Assembly (NCBI GenBank): GCA_037442505.1
Contig: JBBIPZ010000004.1
Location: 1 to 64,000 of the forward strand
Length of the DNA stretch: 64,000 nucleotides
Reading direction: 5' to 3'
From: JBBIPZ01 sp037442505 [NCBI: Deltaproteobacteria bacterium]
Lineage (GTDB): Bacteria > CALINM01
Part shown: piece after piece, positions 1-8,372 of the stretch
Layout of the letters: the number at the start of each line of letters is the position of its first letter
How positions within the stretch are numbered: the stretch's first letter is position 1
The notes under the pieces: model-generated
Databases searched by the model: none
Seen by the model: the letters and a program-made list of their open reading frames with translations, nothing else
Told to the model about the DNA's origin: nothing
Position numbers and translations under genes: made by a program

Positions 1-11
1 AAATGAATAAT

Positions 12-45
12 GTGCCTGTCCCTATTTCCAATTAAGTGCCTGTCC
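12..45. repeat. Pair of GTGCCTGTCC direct repeats, REP-like remnant
   Basis: The decamer GTGCCTGTCC occurs at 12-21 and again at 36-45, the first followed by CTATTT. Sequences of the form GTGYCTGTCCCTATTT are common in many genomes as intergenic repeats near IS200-like/REP-associated transposases. No transposase is in the window, so this is probably the edge of such an element or a remnant. The family assignment is from memory. Confidence 0.4.
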
Positions 46-59
46 TTTATTTTTTTTCG

Positions 60-89
60 TTGACAGTCGTATTTTTAAAAGGATATACT
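60..89 (+). promoter_or_regulatory. Sigma-70 type promoter of the cold-shock gene
   Basis: A perfect -35 hexamer TTGACA (60-65) and TATACT (84-89) are separated by 18 bp. Transcription would start near 96, giving a leader of about 45 nt that ends in the Shine-Dalgarno AGAGGAGG (126-133). Confidence 0.75.
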
Positions 90-140
90 TTGAGAGAATA
101 TATAGAGCTGTTAGCTCAAGATTTAAGAGGAGGCATTTTT

Positions 141-341
141 ATGGCTTTAGGTAAGGTTAAGTGGTTTAATGAAAAGAAGGGGTTTGGCTTTATCACCCAA
201 GAAAATGGAGAAGATGTGTTCGTCCATTTTTCTGCTATTGAAGGAGAAGGTTTCAAGACGTTGAAAGAGGGAGAATCTGTTAGTTTTGAAGTTTCTAACG
301 GACCTAAGGGCCTTCAGGCTGTTAATGTAAAGAAGGTCTAA
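141..341 (+). CDS. cspA: Cold-shock protein, CspA family
   Basis: This 66-residue protein is a single OB-fold cold-shock domain. Both nucleic-acid binding motifs are visible, KGFGFI (RNP1) and VFVHFSAI (RNP2). Family members bind single-stranded RNA/DNA and melt RNA structure in the cytoplasm. I chose the ATG at 141 because it follows AGAGGAGG at the right distance and gives [10 protein letters not shown], the canonical N-terminus; the longer reading frame from 36 would run through the promoter. The gene is a single transcription unit with its own promoter and a terminator at 364-399. The gene symbol is by family; genomes usually carry several paralogues. Confidence 0.93.
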   Translation: MALGKVKWFNEKKGFGFITQENGEDVFVHFSAIEGEGFKTLKEGESVSFEVSNGPKGLQAVNVKKV

Positions 342-363
342 TTATTTAAAAAGACAAGCCCAC

Positions 364-399
364 AAAACCCTGTTCGCATTGATGCGGGCAGGGTTTTTT
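364..399 (+). terminator. Intrinsic terminator after cspA
   Basis: AAAACCCTG (364-372) pairs with CAGGGTTTT (389-397), with an inner CGCA/TGCG stem and TTGA loop, followed by a T-run. It ends only about 10 nt before the xseA start codon, so xseA transcription must pass it or begin in an unusual place. Confidence 0.85.
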
Positions 400-411
400 A
401 TTGTTATAATG

Positions 412-1752
412 ATGGATTTCAAAAAGCATATTTTTAACGTTTCTGAGATCGTTTCGCTAATTAAGGATATTGTTGAAACAGCTTTTCCATCTGTTTTAAT
501 CAAAGGTGAAATTTCTAATTTTAAAAACTATTCTGGTAATCTTTATTTTACCCTAAAAGATGAGATAAGTCAGTTAAGATGTGTGATTTTTAGGGGGTAT
601 ACCAGAGCTCTCAAATTTTCTCCCAAGGATGGTATGAGCGTTATTGTTCAAGGCACCCCTACTATTTACGAATCACGTGGCGACCTTCAGATTGTTGCCA
701 CTTATATGGAGCCTCTTGGCATTGGGTCTTTAAAAATTGCTTATGAAGAACTGAAAAAAAGGCTTTCTGAAAAAGGTTACTTTGATGAATCAAGGAAAAA
801 ACCTATTCCTGCTTTTCCTAAAACGATAGGAATTGTGACCTCTCCTAAGGGTGCAGCGATAAGAGATATTCTTAATATCCTTAAAAGACGTTTTCTTAAC
901 TTGAGGATAATTATTTTCCCTGTTAAAGTTCAAGGCGAAGGTGCTGCTAACGAAATAGCAAATGCTATTAATTTGGCTAATGATAGATTTTTCGGTGTAG
1001 TTGATGTTTTAATTGTTGGACGTGGCGGAGGTAGTTTTGAAGATTTGTTCGCCTTCAATGAAGAAATTGTTGCAGATGCTATATATCATTCAAAGATTCC
1101 TATTATATCTGCTGTTGGACACGAAACTGATTTTACAATTTCCGACTTTGTTGCTGACTTGCGAGCACCCACCCCATCTGCAGCGGCAGAGTTGGTCATA
1201 AAAAAGAAAGATGAACTAATCGCTCACATATATCATCTTTATAAACGTCTAACTATCCTTATCGAAAGACACATATTGATTCTTAAAAAAAAGGTTATCA
1301 GCGAGAAAAGGATGCTAAGGTCTCCGCGAGCGATACTTACACAAAAACAGCTTTTATTGATTGATTATGAGGCAAAACTGATAAAAACAATTAAAAATTC
1401 TATAAATCAACGGCACGTTAAGACAATCTCTTTAAGCAAACAGCTAAATTTACTTTCCCCAGTTAGAAGTATTAATAATTTACAAACCAAATTAAAACAA
1501 CAGTTTTACAACCTGACCAATTTTATCGGTATGCGTATCGTGAAGAAAAAAGAAGTGATGTCCTATGTTACAGGCAAGTTAGAGATGTTAAGCCCACTAA
1601 AAATTCTGTCTCGCGGGTATAGTATTACCTTCACAAAGAACAATAAAGTTTTAAAAGACGCTGATAAAGTTGCCGTTTATGATGAAATTAAAACTCGGCT
1701 TCAAAATGGAGTTATCATTAGTACTGTTGTGGGTAAAATTAAAGATACTTGA
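412..1752 (+). CDS. xseA: Exodeoxyribonuclease VII large subunit
   Basis: A 446-residue protein with the XseA plan: N-terminal OB-fold domain (VSEIVSLIKD...GEISNFK...YFTLKDE, roughly residues 5-100), the exonuclease VII catalytic domain (GIVTSPKGAAIRDIL; VGRGGGSFEDLFAFN; SAVGHETDFTI) and a long helical C-terminal region. With XseB it degrades single-stranded DNA to oligonucleotides in repair. The start is ATG at 412 or the adjacent ATG at 409; no later start keeps the OB fold. No good Shine-Dalgarno is visible, and the cspA terminator lies immediately upstream. The small subunit xseB is not in the window. The gene converges with the radical SAM gene, four bases away. Confidence 0.95.
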   Translation: MDFKKHIFNVSEIVSLIKDIVETAFPSVLIKGEISNFKNYSGNLYFTLKDEISQLRCVIFRGYTRALKFSPKDGMSVIVQGTPTIYESRGDLQIVATYMEPLGIGSLKIAYEELKKRLSEKGYFDESRKKPIPAFPKTIGIVTSPKGAAIRDILNILKRRFLNLRIIIFPVKVQGEGAANEIANAINLANDRFFGVVDVLIVGRGGGSFEDLFAFNEEIVADAIYHSKIPIISAVGHETDFTISDFVADLRAPTPSAAAELVIKKKDELIAHIYHLYKRLTILIERHILILKKKVISEKRMLRSPRAILTQKQLLLIDYEAKLIKTIKNSINQRHVKTISLSKQLNLLSPVRSINNLQTKLKQQFYNLTNFIGMRIVKKKEVMSYVTGKLEMLSPLKILSRGYSITFTKNNKVLKDADKVAVYDEIKTRLQNGVIISTVVGKIKDT

Positions 1753-1756
1753 TAGT

Positions 1757-3352
1757 TTATCGTTTTTTTATATTTTGCCATTCTTTTAGTAGTGACTGTT
1801 TAGCGATAGTATTCTCAATAAAATCCCAGGGGAAAATTTCACTTTCATCACGTTCTCTTAAGGCATAAAAATCAGGATTTATTTTCACAGTTTCTAAAGG
1901 CTTAATTTTCTCGTTTTTCAATAACACGTGCTTAGCCCTTCTATCCCCCCTTGAAAAGATGGACTCTAAATATGCCCATTTAGGATTATCATAATGCACA
2001 TTTACACCCTTTGCAACCAATGACTTGCGAAGATAGTTCAGCTTGTCCTTTATTGAATTTACAGGCTCAAAAGCTGCCCACTGAAATGGAGTAAATGGTT
2101 TGGGCACAAATGGGGAAATATTAAAGGTGACCTTTTTAAAGTTTTTTTTGTTTAAGTATTCCAGATGTCTTATAAAATTAGCCAACTCAATGATTCCGTC
2201 GATATCTGTTTGTTCTTCAAATGGAAGTCCTATCATAAAGTATAGTTTAATCCCTTCAAACTTTGCATCCAAAGCCAATGTTATGGCATTTTCAAGGTGT
2301 TCTTTTATTATCCCCTTGTTAATAATGTTACGCATATTCTCTGTACCTGCTTCAGGTGCGATTGTTATTGTTTTTGACCCCCCTAACTTCAACAATGTGA
2401 TGAATTCTTTGTCGAGCTTTTCAGCACGAAGAGATGCAATAGAAAATTTTTTTTGTGCTGACAGTGCGGTATCCATAAACTCTTTAATTGCTGGGTGAAA
2501 AGATACTGAAGCGCCTAACAGACCGATTTTACTCACTTCCTGCTGATTTTTAATTACTTCTTTAACCTTTTCTTTGTTTGCAAACCTGAGTGGTGTATAA
2601 AGTGTTCTGGAGATACAAAAGCGACATGATGCAGGACAACCTCTTGTTATCTCTATTAAAAATGTGTCGCCAAACTCCCCTAATTTTGTAGTAAACACAC
2701 TTGTTGAAAAATCGTTGCTAAAATTTGTATAAACACCCCGTTTTACTTTTTCCCCGATAATTTTCTCTATTGTGCCATCTTTATTATAGACAGGCTGAGT
2801 TTTTTCAGGCACGTAAACACCTTTAATAGCAGAAGCTTTTTCGATGATTTCATTTCTCCCTGAAGACTGAAAAAATAACTTTAAAAAAGCTATGAGGGAT
2901 TCTTCAGCCTCTCCAATAAACAACACGTCAAAAAAATCTGCGACAGGCTCTGGGTTTTCAGTTACTGCAATCCCACCACCAATTACAACAGGATACTTTA
3001 TACCTCTTGCTTCTGATAGCAAGGGAATATTCAGAAGTTTCATTGCTTTAACAAGGTTGAAAAAATCCATCTCATAAGACAGGAAAAATGCTATAATATC
3101 AATCTCGGATAAATTGAAACTACCATCAACAGGAAGGATATATTTATCGTCAACGCCTTCAAGAAAGCAACGTTTTGTCCCTACTTCTTCGATTTTATTA
3201 ACAACTTCATATATTCGATGAAATGCAAGTGATGTTATTGCAATACTGTAGCTATTTGGATAAAAAAGAAGAACGTTTAATCTTCCTCTTGCAGGTTTTG
3301 CGCCCTTTTCAAGAGATAGTATCTTTTTTCTGATTTTTTCTATGTTTTGCAT
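1757..3352 (-). CDS. B12-binding-domain radical SAM protein
   Basis: A 531-residue protein with an N-terminal cobalamin-binding-like Rossmann region (PVVIGGGIAVTENPEPVADFFD, FIGEAEE) and a radical SAM domain whose cluster motif is ITRGCPASCRFC (C-x3-C-x2-C, near residues 239-246). Such proteins carry a [4Fe-4S] cluster and generate a 5'-deoxyadenosyl radical; many B12-binding members are methylases or do other C-C/C-S chemistry. The substrate is unknown. It is the last gene of the dcw cluster, just after ftsZ. I prefer ATG 3352 (MQNIEKIRKK); an in-frame TTG at 3373 lies inside a perfect hairpin. Neither start has a strong Shine-Dalgarno, so translation may be coupled to ftsZ. Confidence 0.85.
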   Translation of the reverse strand: MQNIEKIRKKILSLEKGAKPARGRLNVLLFYPNSYSIAITSLAFHRIYEVVNKIEEVGTKRCFLEGVDDKYILPVDGSFNLSEIDIIAFFLSYEMDFFNLVKAMKLLNIPLLSEARGIKYPVVIGGGIAVTENPEPVADFFDVLFIGEAEESLIAFLKLFFQSSGRNEIIEKASAIKGVYVPEKTQPVYNKDGTIEKIIGEKVKRGVYTNFSNDFSTSVFTTKLGEFGDTFLIEITRGCPASCRFCISRTLYTPLRFANKEKVKEVIKNQQEVSKIGLLGASVSFHPAIKEFMDTALSAQKKFSIASLRAEKLDKEFITLLKLGGSKTITIAPEAGTENMRNIINKGIIKEHLENAITLALDAKFEGIKLYFMIGLPFEEQTDIDGIIELANFIRHLEYLNKKNFKKVTFNISPFVPKPFTPFQWAAFEPVNSIKDKLNYLRKSLVAKGVNVHYDNPKWAYLESIFSRGDRRAKHVLLKNEKIKPLETVKINPDFYALRERDESEIFPWDFIENTIAKQSLLKEWQNIKKR

Positions 3353-3360
3353 TTGAAATG

Positions 3361-3388
3361 TAGCGTGAAGCAAAGCTGCTTCACGCTA
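3361..3388 (-). other. Perfect 12-bp hairpin between ftsZ and the radical SAM gene
   Basis: TAGCGTGAAGCA pairs exactly with TGCTTCACGCTA around a 4-nt loop, just after the ftsZ stop codon. No T-run follows on the minus strand, so it looks like an RNA-stability, processing or partial-termination structure rather than a standard intrinsic terminator. Confidence 0.7.
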
Positions 3389-3393
3389 ATATC

Positions 3394-4464
3394 TTAATCA
3401 ATTTGCCTTCGTATAAAGCTTGGTATATCAAATTCTTCCTCATCCATATCATCAGATAGTTCTAATGGTCTTCTCTGTTTTGGTTTTAAATTTAAGTTTG
3501 CATTTTTATCTTCAGAAACAAAACCCGTTGCTACAACTGTTACCCTTAACTCATCCTGTGCTGAAGGATGAACAGTCATGCCAAAAATTATATTCACTTC
3601 GGGATGCGCACTTTCTTTTATAATCGATATTGCTTCATGCACCTCTTCCATTCCTAAATCTTCTCCACCAAATACATTCACCAACAAACCTTTTGCACCA
3701 TGGAGACTTATCTCTTCTAATAAAGGATTAGAAATGGCTTTTTGTGCTGCCTCTCTCGCCCTGCACTCACCAGAAGCAACTCCAGTTCCAATAAGCGCCA
3801 ATCCTGTCTCCTGCATAATTGATCTCACGTCTGCAAAGTCTATGTTTATATAGCCAGGTATGGTGATAAGTTCTGAAATGCCTTTTACAGCCTGGTAAAG
3901 TATATCGTCAACTATTTTAAAGGCATGTACAACACTAAGTTTCCCGGCCATTCCGATAATTCTATCGTTAGGTATTATGATAAGAGAATCAACCGTTTTC
4001 TTTAATTCTGCTATGCCAGCCTCCGCATTTTTTTTACGTTTTTCTCCCTCCAAGGTAAAGGGTTTGGTAACAACAGCGATAGTCAAAGCTCCTGCTTCTT
4101 TAGCAATTTTTGCTATTTCTGGAGCAGCTCCAGTTCCAGTCCCCCCACCCATACCGGCAGCAATAAAAACCAGATCAGCACCTGCAACAGCATTTCTTAT
4201 TTCTTCCTTGCTTTCTAAAGCAGCTTCTTTACCCCTTACCGGATCTCCACCAGCTCCAAGCCCTTTATTTGTCACCCCCAGCTTAAGTTTATGATGTGCT
4301 TTAGACTTTTTTAAGTCTTGCGCGTCAGTATTCGCTGTCCAAAACTCAACGCCTTCAACTCCAAGTTCTGCCATGTTATTAACTGCATTCCCGCCACCTC
4401 CTCCAACACCAATGACCTTGATTCTTGCCTGAAAATACTCTTCATCCTGAATACAAAAAGTCAT
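3394..4464 (-). CDS. ftsZ: Cell division protein FtsZ
   Basis: A 356-residue tubulin-like GTPase that forms the division ring at midcell. The glycine-rich start of the GTPase fold (KVIGVGGGGGNAVNNM), the tubulin signature GGGTGTG (residues 106-112) and the T7-loop region are intact. The C-terminal peptide DIPSFIRRQ is the conserved tail that docks FtsA and other partners. I chose ATG 4464, which follows a perfect AGGAGG; a TTG at 4488 would add eight residues. It lies 16 bp after ftsA in the usual ftsQ-ftsA-ftsZ order. Confidence 0.97.
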   Translation of the reverse strand: MTFCIQDEEYFQARIKVIGVGGGGGNAVNNMAELGVEGVEFWTANTDAQDLKKSKAHHKLKLGVTNKGLGAGGDPVRGKEAALESKEEIRNAVAGADLVFIAAGMGGGTGTGAAPEIAKIAKEAGALTIAVVTKPFTLEGEKRKKNAEAGIAELKKTVDSLIIIPNDRIIGMAGKLSVVHAFKIVDDILYQAVKGISELITIPGYINIDFADVRSIMQETGLALIGTGVASGECRAREAAQKAISNPLLEEISLHGAKGLLVNVFGGEDLGMEEVHEAISIIKESAHPEVNIIFGMTVHPSAQDELRVTVVATGFVSEDKNANLNLKPKQRRPLELSDDMDEEEFDIPSFIRRQID

Positions 4465-4480
4465 AAAGCCTCCTGCGTTT

Positions 4481-5725
4481 TTATTCAAAAAAATCTTTTA
4501 AAATTTCTTTCAATCTACTTACAATCTCTTCAAAACTCCATTTTTTATCAGAATGTTCTCTTTTACCTGCTACAATTTTATAATCTGACTTGCTTCCATG
4601 TACTACAAGACCTACAGCGGTAGATAGCTGTGGAGAAGCAATTGACTCAACCACTCCTTGTATTTTGGGCGTTCCAATCCTGACAGGTAAATTAAAGATG
4701 TTTTCTGCAAGCTCCACACATCCCTGTATTAGAGCACCACCACCTGTCAAAACAATACCAGAAGTGATGTACTGTTCCATATTTGACTTGATAATCTCTC
4801 TATTGACAAGTGTGAAAATTTCTTCCATACGTGGTTCAATTATATCTGCAAGCATCGTTCTGGGCACTGGTTTATTTTTCCTGCTTCCAGCGGTTGGTAC
4901 CTCAATCATTTCGTCTTTATTGACCATAGAGGCGAGGGCACATCCATATCTTAGTTTAAGATTTTCTGCATCAAGCGTAGGCGTTCTTAATCCGATTGCT
5001 ATGTCGTTTGTTACGTGACTACCCCCCATCGCAAGAACAGAAGAATATTTTATGCTTCCTCTATGAAAAATCGCTATGTCAGTCGTTCCTCCACCCAGAT
5101 CAATAAGGGCAACGCCTAAATCCTTTTCGTCTTCTGTCAAAACAGCTTCACTACCCGCAAGCTGTTCCAGAATAATGTTTTTTACATCTAAGCCTGCCTT
5201 CTGGCAACATTTGGTAATGTTTTGAATAGCAGAAACCGCCCCAGTAACAATATGCACCTTCACTTCTAATCTGACACCACTCATTCCCAGAGGTTCTATA
5301 ATGCCATCTTGAGAATCAACAATATACTCTTGTGGTAAAACATGTAAAATTTCTCTATCAAGGGGTATGTTTATAGCCTGTGCCGCATCTATAACACGCA
5401 TTTTGTCGTTTTCTGTGACTGTTCTACTTTTTATCGCAATGACACCGGTACTGTTGTAGCTTTTTATATGGCCCCCTGCTATACCAACATAAACCGAATG
5501 TATTTTAGACCCCGCCATAACTTCTGCTTCATGAACAGATTTTTTAATTGCATCTACGGTTTCATCTATATTAATCACAACACCCTTTTTTATACCTTTT
5601 GACGGCACAATACCAACGCCTATAATTTCTAAGTTTGAATCTACTATTTCTCCTACAATGGTACATATTTTGGTTGTTCCAATATCTAATCCTACAATTA
5701 ATCTGTCATTTTTCCCTTTAGCCAT
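4481..5725 (-). CDS. ftsA: Cell division protein FtsA
   Basis: A 414-residue actin-like ATPase that tethers FtsZ to the membrane. It shows the phosphate-1 motif GLDIGTTKICTIVGE near the N-terminus, the inserted 1C domain (GHIKSYNSTGVIAI onward), phosphate-2 motif ALIDLGGGTTDIAIF, and adenosine motif GIVLTGGGALIQG. The last residues (WSFEEIVSRLKEIL...) form the amphipathic membrane-targeting helix expected of FtsA. The ATG at 5725 overlaps the ftsQ end by 8 bp, consistent with translational coupling. Confidence 0.96.
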   Translation of the reverse strand: MAKGKNDRLIVGLDIGTTKICTIVGEIVDSNLEIIGVGIVPSKGIKKGVVINIDETVDAIKKSVHEAEVMAGSKIHSVYVGIAGGHIKSYNSTGVIAIKSRTVTENDKMRVIDAAQAINIPLDREILHVLPQEYIVDSQDGIIEPLGMSGVRLEVKVHIVTGAVSAIQNITKCCQKAGLDVKNIILEQLAGSEAVLTEDEKDLGVALIDLGGGTTDIAIFHRGSIKYSSVLAMGGSHVTNDIAIGLRTPTLDAENLKLRYGCALASMVNKDEMIEVPTAGSRKNKPVPRTMLADIIEPRMEEIFTLVNREIIKSNMEQYITSGIVLTGGGALIQGCVELAENIFNLPVRIGTPKIQGVVESIASPQLSTAVGLVVHGSKSDYKIVAGKREHSDKKWSFEEIVSRLKEILKDFFE

Positions 5726-6563
5726 TGTTTTTTACCTCTGTGGTTTTTAACTTAACAAGTACTCCCTGACTAAACCTGCCATCAACATACTCTAACTCAT
5801 TCTTTCTATTAACTATTTCAGGCCATAATTTCTTCACATAAACAACCTTTTTTTCAATTTCATTCAGTCCCAAGTAAATGGGAGGGATACTATTTTCTTT
5901 GTTTTTAAGTTCAAGACTTTTTAAAATAATTTGGCCCCCTGAAATGTTCAGTTCTGACGGCATGAGAAGAGGCAACGATTTACCATCAAGCTGAATGATG
6001 TAACAGGCGGTCCTTATCATCTCTTTTTCGAGTTTTTCGTTAAGGTTTTTATCGACTGTAATAGCCGGGATGTCAATGTTTTCCCCGGTACTCATCTGTC
6101 TAACTATTTCTCCGTTTTCATCAAGCAGAAATAACCCATTTTTTACAAGCATAGCCACAGGTCTTTTTTCAACCACTTCTATCACCACCCTGCCGGGAAA
6201 CTCTATTCTGACTTCCGCTTTCTTCAAATATCTCCTTGTAAATAAAAATCCCTGTATCTGTGAAACTGGAAGCTGAAAAATATTACCGGTTTCATTAACA
6301 AGAGGTTGAACAAAAGACATAATTTCTTTATCAGCATACTCACTTGCCCCCACCAAAGAGACCTCTCTAATTCTAAGATACTCCTTTGCAAACTTAGAAA
6401 CTGCAGCCGTAACAAATGGAGCTGACACCCTATAAATCTGCACAAAACCAATTATAAAACCACATAATAACAACAAAACTATAATGCTACGACCGATAAA
6501 TCGTCTTATCTTTTTTCTCTTTTTCTCTTCTTCTAATCTGCTTTTTGTACTCCTAACCCTCAT
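5718..6563 (-). CDS. ftsQ: Cell division protein FtsQ/DivIB
   Basis: A 281-residue bitopic membrane protein: basic cytoplasmic N-terminus, one transmembrane segment (about residues 25-43, IIVLLLLCGFIIGFVQIYRV), then a POTRA domain (IREVSLVGASEYADKEIMSFV) and the FtsQ domain in the periplasm. FtsQ links early and late divisome proteins through FtsL/FtsB. I chose ATG 6563, preceded by AAGG and overlapping ddl by 11 bp; the longer frame starts with TTG at 6599 deep in ddl. Sequence conservation in this family is low, so position and topology carry much of the call. Confidence 0.92.
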   Translation of the reverse strand: MRVRSTKSRLEEEKKRKKIRRFIGRSIIVLLLLCGFIIGFVQIYRVSAPFVTAAVSKFAKEYLRIREVSLVGASEYADKEIMSFVQPLVNETGNIFQLPVSQIQGFLFTRRYLKKAEVRIEFPGRVVIEVVEKRPVAMLVKNGLFLLDENGEIVRQMSTGENIDIPAITVDKNLNEKLEKEMIRTACYIIQLDGKSLPLLMPSELNISGGQIILKSLELKNKENSIPPIYLGLNEIEKKVVYVKKLWPEIVNRKNELEYVDGRFSQGVLVKLKTTEVKNNG

Positions 6564-7452
6564 AGTTGTATAGCCTTGCAGACTTAAGTATTTTTTCAAC
6601 TAACTCTCTAAATCCAATACCATGATACGCACATGCCTTGGGTAACAAACTTGTTTCAGTCATACCGGGAATTGTATTCACTTCAAGTGCATAAGGGATA
6701 TTCTGTTCAGAAAGTATAAAATCTACTCTCGCCGCTCCACTGCATTTTACTGCATCATAAGCCTTTTTTGCTATAACCATAATGTCTTTCATTGCCTTTT
6801 CACCAATCTGAGGTGGTATTATATACTCCGTTTCACCTTTATTGTATTTAGAGAAAAAGTCATAAAATCCTTTTTTCGGTCTAATTTCGATAGGGGTAAA
6901 CACCTCTTCCCCAAATACTGCCACAGTTAGTTCTTTACCTTTAATGTATTCCTCTAATAACACCTCTTTATCCAGCAAAAATGCTTCATTAATAGCCTTT
7001 TTATACTCTGCTTCACTATTTACAATACTTATACCAATGGTCGACCCCTCTCTTGGTGGTTTGACAACTAAAGGGAAATTAATGCTCCTCTGTTCTTTTG
7101 GATCTTTCAAAACCTGAAACTTTGGTGTATTAACCCCCTCAAATAACCATAATTTCTTTGTAATAATTTTATCAATAGCAGCGGCTGAGGCAAAACAGGA
7201 AGAACCTGTATATGGTATCTTTAAGAGTTCAAGTAGCCCCTGAACAGTCCCATCTTCACCATACTTGCCATGCAATGCAATAAAAGCAATATCAATATGA
7301 GCATTCATAACTCTTTCTACAAGGTCGTCCCCAACCGAAAGTGGCACAACATCATAACCTAATTCAACAAGCGCTTTAATTATAGCTTCGCCAGTCTTTA
7401 TAGAAATTTCCCTTTCTCTTGAAATACCACCATAAATTACGCCAATCTTCAT
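6553..7452 (-). CDS. ddl: D-alanine--D-alanine ligase
   Basis: A 299-residue ATP-grasp enzyme making D-Ala-D-Ala for the peptidoglycan stem. The N-terminal motif GVIYGGISREREISIKTG, the HGKYGEDGTVQGLLE signature, PREGSTIGIS and the metal/nucleotide region ARVDFIL...YALEVNTIPGMT are present. The ATG overlaps the murB stop codon as ATGA (7449-7452). Length is typical for DdlB. It acts in the cytoplasm just before MurF. Confidence 0.96.
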   Translation of the reverse strand: MKIGVIYGGISREREISIKTGEAIIKALVELGYDVVPLSVGDDLVERVMNAHIDIAFIALHGKYGEDGTVQGLLELLKIPYTGSSCFASAAAIDKIITKKLWLFEGVNTPKFQVLKDPKEQRSINFPLVVKPPREGSTIGISIVNSEAEYKKAINEAFLLDKEVLLEEYIKGKELTVAVFGEEVFTPIEIRPKKGFYDFFSKYNKGETEYIIPPQIGEKAMKDIMVIAKKAYDAVKCSGAARVDFILSEQNIPYALEVNTIPGMTETSLLPKACAYHGIGFRELVEKILKSARLYNYEG

Positions 7453-8372
7453 AATACCAAAGCCTTTACTCCTTTATTTTTGTTTATTATAACAACCTCT
7501 TCTTCAAGCAGTAACTGTTTTTTTAGCCAGACCTTCTGTTTAACCATTTCAATTAGCGTCAATACATCTTTAGCAGTAGCATTCCCGGTATTTACAATAA
7601 AATTGGCATGCTTTTCAGAGATCCTGGCACCCCCTATTTGCACACCCTTAAGCCCCATTTCATCTATAATCCTGCCTGCATAATCACCCGGTGGATTTTT
7701 AAATACCGAGCCACATGTAAATAGATTTATTGGTTGACTTTCTTTTTTCTTCGATTGATTTTCTGCTATTCTCTTTTGTATTAACTCTGGTGAATCTTTT
7801 TTTAACCTTAATGCTCCCCCCAAGATAACGCTATCGTTCGAAAGCTCGAGCATCCTGTATCTAAAAACCAACTCATTTTTTTTCTTTGTGACAAAACCCT
7901 CTTTTGGGCTATAAATGTTTATCCATTCTACAATATCTTTTATTTCACAGTTAAAGGCTCCTGCATTCATCTTGAGTATTCCACCAAAGGTCGCTGGAAT
8001 ACCAGCAAGAAATTCTAATCCGGAAAGTCCATAACGGACTGAAAAATTTAGTAATTCACTCACTATATTGCCAGCGCCAAAATAAGCAGTTACAGTTTCG
8101 TTATCAAAACTTAAAACTGTCTTTCCTTTTATGCCTTCGGCTGTTTTAATCACTGCACCATCAAAACCCTCATCTGAAAACAGAACGTTACTGCCATTTC
8201 CAATAACACAATAGGGTATAACGTGTTCTTCGCAATAAGAAATAATCCTTTTGACATCATTTTCGTCTGATGTTAAGACGAGATACTTTGCAACCCCACC
8301 AATTTTCCATGTGGTGTGTTTGGAAAGCTGTTCATTTTCAATAATACTGCCTGAAAAATTGTTTATTTTCAA
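7449..8372 (-). CDS. murB: UDP-N-acetylenolpyruvoylglucosamine reductase
   Basis: A FAD-dependent reductase of about 307 residues that makes UDP-MurNAc. The FAD-binding core is seen in HTTWKIGGVAKYLV, IGNGSNVLFSDEGFDG and LEFLAGIPATFGG; the catalytic Ser region is FTCGSVFKNPPGDYAGRIID. The short type II layout matches bacterial MurB of this size. I prefer a TTG start at 8372: it overlaps the murC stop (TTGA) and follows AGGGGAA. A GTG at 8420 would instead give a 323-residue form overlapping murC by 52 bp, with extra residues not typical of the family. Confidence 0.93.
   Translation of the reverse strand: MKINNFSGSIIENEQLSKHTTWKIGGVAKYLVLTSDENDVKRIISYCEEHVIPYCVIGNGSNVLFSDEGFDGAVIKTAEGIKGKTVLSFDNETVTAYFGAGNIVSELLNFSVRYGLSGLEFLAGIPATFGGILKMNAGAFNCEIKDIVEWINIYSPKEGFVTKKKNELVFRYRMLELSNDSVILGGALRLKKDSPELIQKRIAENQSKKKESQPINLFTCGSVFKNPPGDYAGRIIDEMGLKGVQIGGARISEKHANFIVNTGNATAKDVLTLIEMVKQKVWLKKQLLLEEEVVIINKNKGVKALVL

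Noticed and set aside
402-410. Extended -10 TGTTATAAT as the xseA promoter
   Set aside because: The predicted transcript would begin near 417, downstream of the only plausible xseA start codons (409/412), and no later in-frame start keeps the OB-fold N-terminus.
3361-3388. Hairpin as a standard rho-independent terminator of ftsZ
   Set aside because: The stem is perfect but no T-run follows on the minus strand, so I describe it only as an RNA structure.
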